A DNA stretch of 64,000 nucleotides from positions 1-64,000 of the forward strand of contig CAMART010000010.1 in NCBI GenBank assembly GCA_945860705.1, written 5' to 3'. The notes beneath the pieces were generated by a model that did not search any database, was not told the DNA's origin, and saw only the letters and a program-made list of their open reading frames with translations. This stretch comes from Chitinophaga pinensis. GTDB lineage: Bacteria > Bacteroidota > Bacteroidia > Chitinophagales > CAMDFR01. Within the stretch, counting starts at the first letter, position 1. Each line of letters opens with the position of its first letter. Below, piece by piece: positions 56,954 through 64,000 of this stretch. A program made the position numbers and the translations under genes.

Positions 56954-59545
56954 TTAATCAAACAACTCTTTTTGTTCACCAGTATCTTCGCTACCGCCAT
57001 CCAAGTCAAACTCGATAGTAGTGCCTATATCAATATATTCTGTATCTTCCGGAGCATCTTCTGGTGTGATATCTTTTATATCTCCTTTTATTGGGAAATA
57101 AGTAAGTTTATTACCCAATGCTTTCCAGCCTTTTACTTCTATAAGATCATTGATAGAAACTTGTTCTAATTCTTTGTCTTTAGTTTTTCCTTTGAGTATA
57201 GTATATTCTATTTTAGGATTTTTCTTTATAGACAATATCAAAAGCTTGCTATCATTATGCTCCGTAATGTACTTATATTTTTTTCCTTCTTGTGATGCTT
57301 CTATTTTAAATCTTTTTACATAGATATTTTTACTGCTACCATCATAGTATACAGCAGAAATAACAAGAAGTGGATTATATTTTTGAATCTCAATTATATT
57401 TTCTGGTTCATATCTATTGGTCAATTCAAAATTGGTCAATTCATACTCCCCATTTTTATTGAGCACCAATATTTTATTATCTGTATCAAACGTACCAAGA
57501 TGCTTTCCTCTGCTATCTTTATTGAGCCTTCCCACTATTTCATCAAACCAAATATCTACACCACCCAATGTACTTTGTCCTTTTGTTTTAAAATCTACTT
57601 TTTTTATTGGATATTTTGTTATCACATTTCCTTGGCTCTGTCTACCTTTCACTGCAAGCTCTCCAAAACTAAATTCAAATACTTTGTTTTTAGCAGCTGA
57701 TGCTGGATGAAGATGAATAGTTACTGTTTCATTTTCACTATTGGGTTGTGTAGAAAAATACATGACTTTACTTCCTGCTTCTCCAGTAGTCAAATCATAT
57801 TCTTTATCACGTGTGATGGCTGTAACTGCAAATCTTTTTACAAATGATTTTTTTGATTTGCCATCTGTATATATCATATGGTAGATTCTTCTATCTTCTT
57901 CTTTTTTCCATACGTCTGCATGTAGTATATCTTTTCCAAAAAACTTCTTATCCCCTACTTTGCTCACCATCATTTTGCCACTACGCATAAACACAATCAC
58001 ATCATCTATATCAGAGCAGTTGCCAATAAGTTCATCGTTTTTGAGCCCCATACCTACAAATCCTTCTACTCTATTTACATAAAGTTTTTTGTTGGCTACA
58101 GCTACAGCTTTTACTTCTATTGTATCAAATATTTTTATCTCCGTTTTTCGTTCTCTACCTTTTCCATATTTTTTCAGCAAGTTTTCAAAATATTTGATGG
58201 CATACTTCGTAAGATTATTCAGATTATCTTGTGTACTAGCAATCTCTTCTTCTAGTTTATTGATAGCTTCATCTGCTTTCTTTGCATCAAATTTAGAAAT
58301 TCTTTTGATTCTTATTTCTGTGAGTTTTACGATATCTTCTTCTGTGATTTCTCTTTTGAAAAGTTTTTTGTATTTGCTCAATCCTTTATCTATGGCTTTG
58401 ATCACTCCCTCCCAAGTTTCTTCTTCCTCTATATCGCGATAGATACGTTTTTCGATAAATATTTTTTCTAAAGATGAAAAATGCCACGACTCTTCTAAAT
58501 CATGAAGATTTATCTCCAATTCTTTTTTAAGCAATTCTTTGGTAGCATTGGTACTAAGTTTGAGCAACTCATCTACAGTAATAAAGCGTGGCTTATTATC
58601 TATAATCACACAGCAATTAGGTGAAATAGAGCTTTCACAATCTGTAAATGCATATAGTGCATCTACCGTCACATCTGGAGATATGCCCGGTGGCAACTCT
58701 ATTTCTATTTCTACATTTTTAGCAGTATTATCTACTACTTTTTTTATTTTTATTTTACCTTTTTCACTTGCTTTTACGATTGAATCTATCAGCGTATTCG
58801 TAGTGACCCCAAAAGGTATTTCTTTGATAAGTATCGTGCTTTTATCTTTCACTTCTATTTTGGCACGTACACGTATACGACCTCCACGTTCACCAGCATT
58901 GTAGTTACTCACATCTACATATCCGCCAGTAGGAAAATCTGGAAGCAAGTTGGTTTTGTGTCCTTTCAATACTTGAATACTCGCCTCTATCAATTCACAA
59001 AAATTGTGAGGAAGTATTTTTGTGCTCAAACCTACCGCAATACCTTCTACGCCCTGAGTGAGCAATAAAGGAAATTTTATCGGAAGTGTGATGGGTTCTT
59101 TTTTACGTCCATCATAACTAAGTTGCCATTGAGTGATATCTCCGTTGAATGCTACTTCTAGAGCAAACTTTGATAGTCGAGCTTCTATATATCTAGGTGC
59201 GGCTGCTCTATCACCAGTTCTATTATCTCCCCAATTTCCTTGGCAATCTATCATCAGGTCTTTTTGACCAATATTGACCAATGCATCACCAATAGAAGCA
59301 TCACCATGAGGATGATATTGCATGGTCTGCCCGATGATATTGGCTACTTTATGAAAACGTCCGTCATCCATATCCTTCATAGCATGAAGTATACGACGTT
59401 GAACTGGTTTTAATCCATCTTCAATATTGGGTACTGCACGCTCTAGAATTACATAGGATGCATAGTCTAGAAACCACTCTTTGTACAAGTCATCTACTTG
59501 TACAGAATGGATATTAAAATCGTTGTTTTTATTCTCTTCACTCAT
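56954..59545 (-). CDS. parC: type IIA DNA topoisomerase A subunit (topoisomerase IV/ParC-like)
   Basis: The 863-aa product is the DNA-cutting subunit. The N-terminal YASYVILERAVPNIEDGLKP, QMQYHPHGDASIGDAL, the catalytic tyrosine segment RAAAPRYIEARLSK, and the coiled-coil gate are all present. The C-terminal half has beta-pinwheel-type repeats without a clear GyrA box, and a highly acidic tail. In Bacteroidota this type is usually labelled topoisomerase IV A; a GyrA assignment cannot be fully excluded. No parE or gyrB gene is in the window. Confidence 0.9.
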   Translation of the reverse strand: MSEENKNNDFNIHSVQVDDLYKEWFLDYASYVILERAVPNIEDGLKPVQRRILHAMKDMDDGRFHKVANIIGQTMQYHPHGDASIGDALVNIGQKDLMIDCQGNWGDNRTGDRAAAPRYIEARLSKFALEVAFNGDITQWQLSYDGRKKEPITLPIKFPLLLTQGVEGIAVGLSTKILPHNFCELIEASIQVLKGHKTNLLPDFPTGGYVDVSNYNAGERGGRIRVRAKIEVKDKSTILIKEIPFGVTTNTLIDSIVKASEKGKIKIKKVVDNTAKNVEIEIELPPGISPDVTVDALYAFTDCESSISPNCCVIIDNKPRFITVDELLKLSTNATKELLKKELEINLHDLEESWHFSSLEKIFIEKRIYRDIEEEETWEGVIKAIDKGLSKYKKLFKREITEEDIVKLTEIRIKRISKFDAKKADEAINKLEEEIASTQDNLNNLTKYAIKYFENLLKKYGKGRERKTEIKIFDTIEVKAVAVANKKLYVNRVEGFVGMGLKNDELIGNCSDIDDVIVFMRSGKMMVSKVGDKKFFGKDILHADVWKKEEDRRIYHMIYTDGKSKKSFVKRFAVTAITRDKEYDLTTGEAGSKVMYFSTQPNSENETVTIHLHPASAAKNKVFEFSFGELAVKGRQSQGNVITKYPIKKVDFKTKGQSTLGGVDIWFDEIVGRLNKDSRGKHLGTFDTDNKILVLNKNGEYELTNFELTNRYEPENIIEIQKYNPLLVISAVYYDGSSKNIYVKRFKIEASQEGKKYKYITEHNDSKLLILSIKKNPKIEYTILKGKTKDKELEQVSINDLIEVKGWKALGNKLTYFPIKGDIKDITPEDAPEDTEYIDIGTTIEFDLDGGSEDTGEQKELFD

Positions 59546-59867
59546 AATTTATCAAAAGCATTAAGCTAGCAAATAAGTTTATTTGCTAATAATCCATATG
59601 CGAAAATCCGAAAGATTCATCGATTTTTCATATAAACTTTTCTACTTAGTAATGCACATGTGGGTAAATACCTGCTAATTTTTAGCACTTATCTTTTTTT
59701 AGAAGCAAGTATTTTATATGAAAATCTACTAAAATTTATGATTTATGATTACAGTTTATTGATTTTTGCTAAAAAATCCGTACTTTTGCACTCCCAAATT
59801 GAGTGGGTATAATTCATAACAACTCATTATTCTCAATTGATAATGATACAAATTTAATAAAAAAATC
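59546..59867. promoter_or_regulatory. divergent regulatory region between the topoisomerase gene and rpsA
   Basis: No gene is seen in these 322 bases. A perfect 10-bp inverted repeat (59567-59576 with 59579-59588) lies 22 bases before the topoisomerase start. A clear rpsA promoter is at 59759-59789: TTG (59759-59761), 19 bases, then tacttttgc (59781-59789). The rpsA leader of about 72 bases contains a 7-bp hairpin (59824-59830 with 59840-59846). It also has a competing pairing of AATTGAG (59797-59803) with CTCAATT (59832-59838). Confidence 0.75.
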
Positions 59868-61793
59868 GTGGTAAACGAAGAAATGAACAACGAAGAGGTA
59901 GGTTCTACAACTACCGAAATCACTACTGAAACTGCAGTAGCAGAAACTCCAAAAAAGAAATCGACTTATGTAGAAACAGCTCATGATGATTTTGACTGGA
60001 GTATAGATAAAAGAGGGTCAGTAGCGTATGACCAAAATGCTTCTAAAGCAATGGAAGATATGTATGACGCTACTATCAGCACAGTAAACAACGCTGAAAT
60101 AGTACCTGCTACAGTAGCAAGTATTACTTCATCTGATGTAGTATTGAACATCGGTTTTAAATCTGATGGATTGGTGCCACTTTCAGAGTTTAGAGATACT
60201 CCAGACTTGAAAGTAGGTGACAAAGTAAATGTATTTGTGATATCTAAAGAAGATAGCAAAGGACAACTAGTTCTTTCTAGAAAAAATGCTAAACTTCTAG
60301 ATGCATGGGATCAAATCTGTGATGCTTACAAAAATGATGTGATCGTAAAAGGTACTATCATGAGCAAAACTAAAGGTGGTTTGATAGCTAATGTATTTGG
60401 ATTGGATACATTCTTACCAGGCTCACAAATAGATGTAAAACCTATCACTGACTATGATGTGTATGTAGGTAAAACTATGGAATTTAAAATTGTGAAAATC
60501 AACGAAATCATCAAAAATGCTGTAGTATCTCACAAAGCATTGATTGAGTCTGATATCGAAGATCAAAGACAAGAAATCATCTCTAGACTAGAAAAAGGTC
60601 AAGTACTTGAAGGTGTGATTAAAAATATCACTGACTTTGGTGCATTTATCGATTTAGGTGGTGTAGATGGTTTATTGTATATCACAGATATTTCTTGGGG
60701 TAGAATCAATCACCCGAATGAAGTACTTGAATTGAACCAAAAAATAAACGTGGTAGTTATCGAATTTGATGATAACAAAAAACGTATTTCATTAGGTTTG
60801 AAACAATTGACTCCACACCCTTGGGAAAATCTTGACCCAACTTTAGAAGTAGGTAGCAAGGTAAGTGGTAAAATCGTAAATATCGAAGACTACGGTGCTT
60901 TCTTGGAATTGACTCCAGGTATCGAAGGTTTGATACACGTATCTGAGGTATCTTGGTCTAATCAACCAGTAAACTCTAGAGAATACTTTAAACTAGGTGA
61001 TACACACGAAGCTATAGTAATGACTATAGATAAAGATGAGCGTAAAATGTCTCTTTCTATCAAAAGATTATCACAAGATCCATGGGAAAAAGCTATGAGT
61101 AACTATACAGTGAACTCTAAGCATACAGGTGTTGTAAAAAACATCACTCCATATGGTGTATTTGTAGAACTTGAAGATGGAATCGGTGGTATGATACATA
61201 TCTCTGACTTATCGTGGACTAAAAGATACAATCATCCAAACGAGTTTACTAAACTAAACGAAAAATTGGAAGTAGTAGTATTGGATGTAGATACAGAAGG
61301 AAGAAAATTATCTCTTGGTCACAAACAAGTAGAAGAAGATCCATGGGATACTTTTGAAACTGCTTTCCCTGTAGGCTCTATGCACGAAGGACAAGTAGTA
61401 GATAAAGATGATAAAGGTGCAAAAATCTTGTTGCCTTATGGTCTAGAAGGATATGCTCCAGCTAAACATTTGAAAAAAGCTGATGGCACTACTGCTGTGA
61501 ATGATGAGAAATTGCCAGTAAAAATTATTGATTTCAATAGAAACGATAAAAAAATAATGGTATCTCACCTTAGATTCTGGGAAGATGGCGAAAAAGATGC
61601 TAAAAATGCTGATAGAGCTGCAAGAAACGAAGAAACAGAAACAGCTAGAAAAGTAGCTTCTAATATCAATAGCAAAAATGAAAAATCTACACTAGGAGAT
61701 TTAGACGCTTTATCTAATCTAAAAACTAAAATGGAAAATGATGCAAAATCAAAATCTACTTTGAAAATGGACGGTGATGATGCAGCAAAATAA
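59868..61793 (+). CDS. rpsA: 30S ribosomal protein S1
   Basis: The 641-aa product has an N-terminal low-complexity T/E-rich tail followed by about six S1 RNA-binding domains. Repeats such as GVIKNITDFGAFIDLGGVDG, GKIVNIEDYGAFLELTPGIEG and GVVKNITPYGVFVELEDGIGG are spaced about 85 aa apart. The C-terminus is Lys/Asp/Glu-rich. S1 helps the ribosome bind mRNA, which matters where SD sites are few. The start is GTG at 59868; the ATG at 59883 is an alternative. The protein may regulate its own mRNA through the leader. Confidence 0.96.
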   Translation: MVNEEMNNEEVGSTTTEITTETAVAETPKKKSTYVETAHDDFDWSIDKRGSVAYDQNASKAMEDMYDATISTVNNAEIVPATVASITSSDVVLNIGFKSDGLVPLSEFRDTPDLKVGDKVNVFVISKEDSKGQLVLSRKNAKLLDAWDQICDAYKNDVIVKGTIMSKTKGGLIANVFGLDTFLPGSQIDVKPITDYDVYVGKTMEFKIVKINEIIKNAVVSHKALIESDIEDQRQEIISRLEKGQVLEGVIKNITDFGAFIDLGGVDGLLYITDISWGRINHPNEVLELNQKINVVVIEFDDNKKRISLGLKQLTPHPWENLDPTLEVGSKVSGKIVNIEDYGAFLELTPGIEGLIHVSEVSWSNQPVNSREYFKLGDTHEAIVMTIDKDERKMSLSIKRLSQDPWEKAMSNYTVNSKHTGVVKNITPYGVFVELEDGIGGMIHISDLSWTKRYNHPNEFTKLNEKLEVVVLDVDTEGRKLSLGHKQVEEDPWDTFETAFPVGSMHEGQVVDKDDKGAKILLPYGLEGYAPAKHLKKADGTTAVNDEKLPVKIIDFNRNDKKIMVSHLRFWEDGEKDAKNADRAARNEETETARKVASNINSKNEKSTLGDLDALSNLKTKMENDAKSKSTLKMDGDDAAK

Positions 61794-61821
61794 TCTTTAA
61801 AGATTTTTTTATCTAAAATAG

Positions 61822-61852
61822 AAAGCTGTCACGCAATATGTGTGACAGCTTT
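61822..61852 (+). terminator. intrinsic terminator of rpsA
   Basis: An 11-bp stem (61822-61832 with 61842-61852) with a 9-base loop and a T run lies 29 bases after the rpsA stop. Confidence 0.9.
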
Positions 61853-61912
61853 TTTATTTATGAAAATCTAAAATAATAATCTACTTTAGTGTATAATTAA
61901 AAATTAAAATTT

Positions 61913-62416
61913 ATGATTATATTATTTCAATTATTAATGCTCAAAACAGAGCTATTCATGTGGTTTTTTGGTGCATTGGTTTTTATTGGTGTGCCTATTA
62001 CTATTATACTCATGCGTATAAAAAAGAAAAAAGCTACAGAATCGCTCAACAAATACCAACAAGACTTTGATTCAGGAAATTATGAAAATTGTATCCGAGT
62101 ATTACGCAAGCAATTTTATTCTATGTCATTTGATACAGAAGAAAAACAAGCAAACATAGACGTAATGAATAAGCTGACTACTTGTCTTGATAAAATGAAT
62201 GTAAAACATAGTGAACTCACTGAGCCAGCAATTACATTTCTCAATAAATACTTGCATATAGATAGTGATAACTTGAACGACAAAGACAAAGAAACCTATA
62301 CCGAAATGGATGAAAAAAGTATCAAGCCTATAGTTCGTTTTTTGAATGCTATGGAAAAAGGCAAATCTGTAAATGATGCTATGCAAGATGCCTATAAAAA
62401 AGGAATGTTGGATTAA
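61913..62416 (+). CDS. membrane-anchored helical protein of unknown function
   Basis: The 167-aa product has one N-terminal membrane helix (about residues 12-35, ending RIKKKK) and a helical domain after it that resembles part of a TPR array (NYENCIRVLRKQFYSM). It probably faces the cytoplasm since Lys/Arg follow the helix. The family is unknown. It is followed 34 bases later by a lipoprotein gene on the same strand. Confidence 0.75.
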   Translation: MIILFQLLMLKTELFMWFFGALVFIGVPITIILMRIKKKKATESLNKYQQDFDSGNYENCIRVLRKQFYSMSFDTEEKQANIDVMNKLTTCLDKMNVKHSELTEPAITFLNKYLHIDSDNLNDKDKETYTEMDEKSIKPIVRFLNAMEKGKSVNDAMQDAYKKGMLD

Positions 62417-62450
62417 TAGAATCTATTATTCAATATGAAATATTTGCCTT

Positions 62451-62945
62451 ATGAAGAAATTTAATTATTTATTATTTATATGTTTTATAAGTTTACTTTT
62501 TTCTTGTATTAATTCTAAATACAAGTATTGGGATATTAGTAAATTCAATATAGATAATAATGCTCTTGAAGATAATGAAGAAGTAAAAATTATTTATACA
62601 AGTAGAGGCCCAGATAGTAATACAGAATTGAACTATTATATACACTTAATTGCTATTTCACAAAAATCGGGTGATACTGTGAATATACTTACTACACCTG
62701 ATAATGGATTAGAAATAGAAGATAAGGATAAAGTATTCAATTTTTTCAATCAAGATAACATAGCAACTAAAATTACTCAAGAAGATTTATCCAATTTGAA
62801 AGATATAAAAAGTCTAGACATAAAAGAAATTGAAAAAAAAGAATTGAAAAAAATAGACAAGGTAGCTAGAGACCCCGAATTTGATTATATGGCTGACAAT
62901 AATTATAAAACTATAATTGGCGTTATTGGTGTAAATGCTCCCTAA
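62451..62945 (+). CDS. small lipoprotein of unknown function
   Basis: The 164-aa product has a lipoprotein signal (LLFSC near residue 19). The mature part is Asp/Lys/Asn-rich and highly charged, with no recognised motif. It converges with the Nudix gene and overlaps its stop by 4 bases. Function is unknown. Confidence 0.72.
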   Translation: MKKFNYLLFICFISLLFSCINSKYKYWDISKFNIDNNALEDNEEVKIIYTSRGPDSNTELNYYIHLIAISQKSGDTVNILTTPDNGLEIEDKDKVFNFFNQDNIATKITQEDLSNLKDIKSLDIKEIEKKELKKIDKVARDPEFDYMADNNYKTIIGVIGVNAP

Positions 62946-63601
62946 AAAAGGCTTTGTTGTGCATGATTGAGCACTCTAGATTTGGCTACTATATCACGAA
63001 TATTTGGATAAGATTTTTCCAATAGAGCATCTATTTCTTCATTTTTCACCCATCGTACTTCTTCTATCCCTTCTTTTATTTGTGGTTTTAGTTCGCTTGT
63101 GGATTTGCCTCGCATACTAAACCAATGGGTTTCTTTAAGTATTGCTTTATTGTGCAGATTGTATGTATGATACGTACAACCCAGTTTTTGAAAGATATCT
63201 TTTATTTTCACGCCTGTTTCTTCTTTCACCTCACGCTTGCTACCATCCATAATGTTTTCGCCCGGTTCTATTTTCCCTTTGGGTAAGTCCCATAAACCAT
63301 TTCTTAGAATCATAAGCAAATCACCAGCTTTATTATAAGTGAGCCCACCTCCAGCTATCACTAATTTAAATTGTGAGAAAAAAGCCATTTTGAGTTCCTC
63401 GAGATTTTTTGCAACTATATAAAAAACATGATCTTGATATTTTTCGGTGATGGTATTGATTAGAGTTTTCACTTGCTCTTCGTTCTCAAAAGCAATAAAT
63501 TGCTCTTTATCCTTAATGATATAGTTTTTGAAATGCCAATATTCTTCGCTTTCTAGAATTACTTGATTTTGGTTGAGATATATTTTATAACTTTGAATCA
63601 T
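62942..63601 (-). CDS. Nudix hydrolase
   Basis: The 219-aa product has an N-terminal domain of about 85 aa and a C-terminal Nudix domain. The Nudix box is LPKGKIEPGENIMDGSKREV then KEETGV (about residues 110-135) and fits GX5EX7REUXEEXGU. It probably cleaves a nucleoside-diphosphate-linked substrate. It is transcribed away from pyrE, separated by 104 bases. The N-terminal domain is not recognised. Confidence 0.92.
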   Translation of the reverse strand: MIQSYKIYLNQNQVILESEEYWHFKNYIIKDKEQFIAFENEEQVKTLINTITEKYQDHVFYIVAKNLEELKMAFFSQFKLVIAGGGLTYNKAGDLLMILRNGLWDLPKGKIEPGENIMDGSKREVKEETGVKIKDIFQKLGCTYHTYNLHNKAILKETHWFSMRGKSTSELKPQIKEGIEEVRWVKNEEIDALLEKSYPNIRDIVAKSRVLNHAQQSLF

Positions 63602-63705
63602 AAATACAAATATACCTAAGTGAAGTCTTTAAAAAGTGCATTTGATTATTATTTTTTAAACATAAAAATTTAGGATTGTATAAAATTCTGTAAACACTAT
63701 AAAAT

Positions 63706-64000
63706 ATGACTATTAGCGAACAAGTAGCTTTAAAATTATTAGAAATAGGAGCAGTAAAACTCAATCCTACAAATCCATACACATGGGCTAGTGGTATGAA
63801 AAGCCCTATATATTGCGACAATAGGTTTGTGCTTTCATTTCCAGATGCTAGAGATTTGATAAAAAATTCGTTTGCTACTATCATACAAGAACAATTTAAA
63901 AATATAGATGTAGTAGCAGGTGTAGCTACTGGAGCCATAGCACATGGAGTGCTGGTAGCAGAAGTACTACAAAAACCATTTGTGTACGTACGTAGTAGTG
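63706..64000 (+). CDS. pyrE: orotate phosphoribosyltransferase, 5' part (truncated by the window end)
   Basis: OPRTase makes orotidine 5'-phosphate in pyrimidine synthesis. The visible 98 residues start MTISEQVALKLLEIGAVKL and carry TWASGMKSPIYCDNR near residue 28, the family's substrate-binding segment, and GVATGAIAHGVL. The frame stays open to the window end, so about half the protein is missing. ATG 63706 is the clear start. Confidence 0.95.
   Translation, partial: MTISEQVALKLLEIGAVKLNPTNPYTWASGMKSPIYCDNRFVLSFPDARDLIKNSFATIIQEQFKNIDVVAGVATGAIAHGVLVAEVLQKPFVYVRSS

Noticed and set aside
63585-63938. 117-codon minus-strand frame at the window end
   Set aside because: It is opposite the pyrE start, whose protein matches orotate phosphoribosyltransferase; the minus frame is a shadow.
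1-64000. CRISPR arrays, tRNA, rRNA and transposase genes
   Set aside because: I saw no regularly spaced direct repeats, no tRNA-like T-loop sequences in suitable context, and no transposase or integrase motif.

Overview
The window is AT-rich DNA from a member of the Bacteroidota. Four kinds of evidence support this. Several secreted proteins end in a type IX secretion (T9SS) type A sorting domain. Promoters look like the Bacteroidota -7 element TAnnTTTG, with few Shine-Dalgarno-like sites. The gene order miaB / sigma-54 activator / lptE / TPR-like protein / secG is typical of the phylum. A bacillithiol deacetylase (BshB1) and a Bacteroidota-type SecG are present. I cannot resolve class or genus by eye. 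I see no rRNA, tRNA, CRISPR array, prophage or insertion sequence.

Layout. 0.2-2.7 kb: an acyl-CoA carboxylase carboxyltransferase and a lipoate ligase. 2.8-5.1 kb: a broken T9SS cargo gene. 5.2-6.1 kb: a lipoprotein. 6.1-12.4 kb: a compact minus-strand run (small exported protein, NamZ-like DUF1343 lipoprotein, fmt, panB, a membrane NDP-sugar epimerase/dehydratase, and a GH114-like lipoprotein). 12.5-23.8 kb: a LolC/E-type permease, a T9SS-exported alpha/beta hydrolase, an aldonolactone oxidase, an FkbM methyltransferase, SppA, FolK, MgtE and a penicillin-acylase homologue with a damaged 5' end. 23.9-26.4 kb: an SGNH-like membrane protein, a dolichol-phosphate-mannose-synthase-like glycosyltransferase, a DUF3820 protein and an unknown.

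26.4-30.5 kb is the most accessory-looking block. It holds an AraC regulator, an SDR oxidoreductase, an exported DJ-1/PfpI protein, a small outer-membrane-like protein, two OsmC-like proteins and an overlooked 38-codon stump of an FAD-dependent oxidoreductase. A 470-bp gene-free tract with an imperfect inverted repeat and a repeated motif lies beside it.

31-39.5 kb: a metallophosphoesterase, an M1 aminopeptidase, a TPR protein and the miaB-to-secG operon. 39.6-46.9 kb: cell-surface sugar genes (GT2, acyltransferase), an acyl-CoA synthetase, small lipoprotein and membrane genes, a frameshifted alpha/beta hydrolase and a frameshifted T9SS cargo gene. 47-64 kb: mostly housekeeping (clpC, STAS-rnz, M20 dipeptidase, glutathione peroxidase, bshB1, a type IIA topoisomerase A subunit, rpsA, a Nudix hydrolase and the 5' part of pyrE), plus a gingipain-like T9SS protein that appears to lack the catalytic pair.

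The main unusual results follow. (i) Four genes are each restored to one continuous reading frame by a single-base change, three of them in T/A runs; all four are exported or accessory genes, while the housekeeping genes look intact. (ii) A redox/electrophile-stress-like cassette carries two OsmC proteins that each keep one cysteine, with a truncated flavoprotein at its edge. (iii) A gingipain-fold candidate has Cys/Gly replacing the catalytic positions. (iv) Candidate regulatory repeats lie upstream of clpC, rpsA and the topoisomerase gene.
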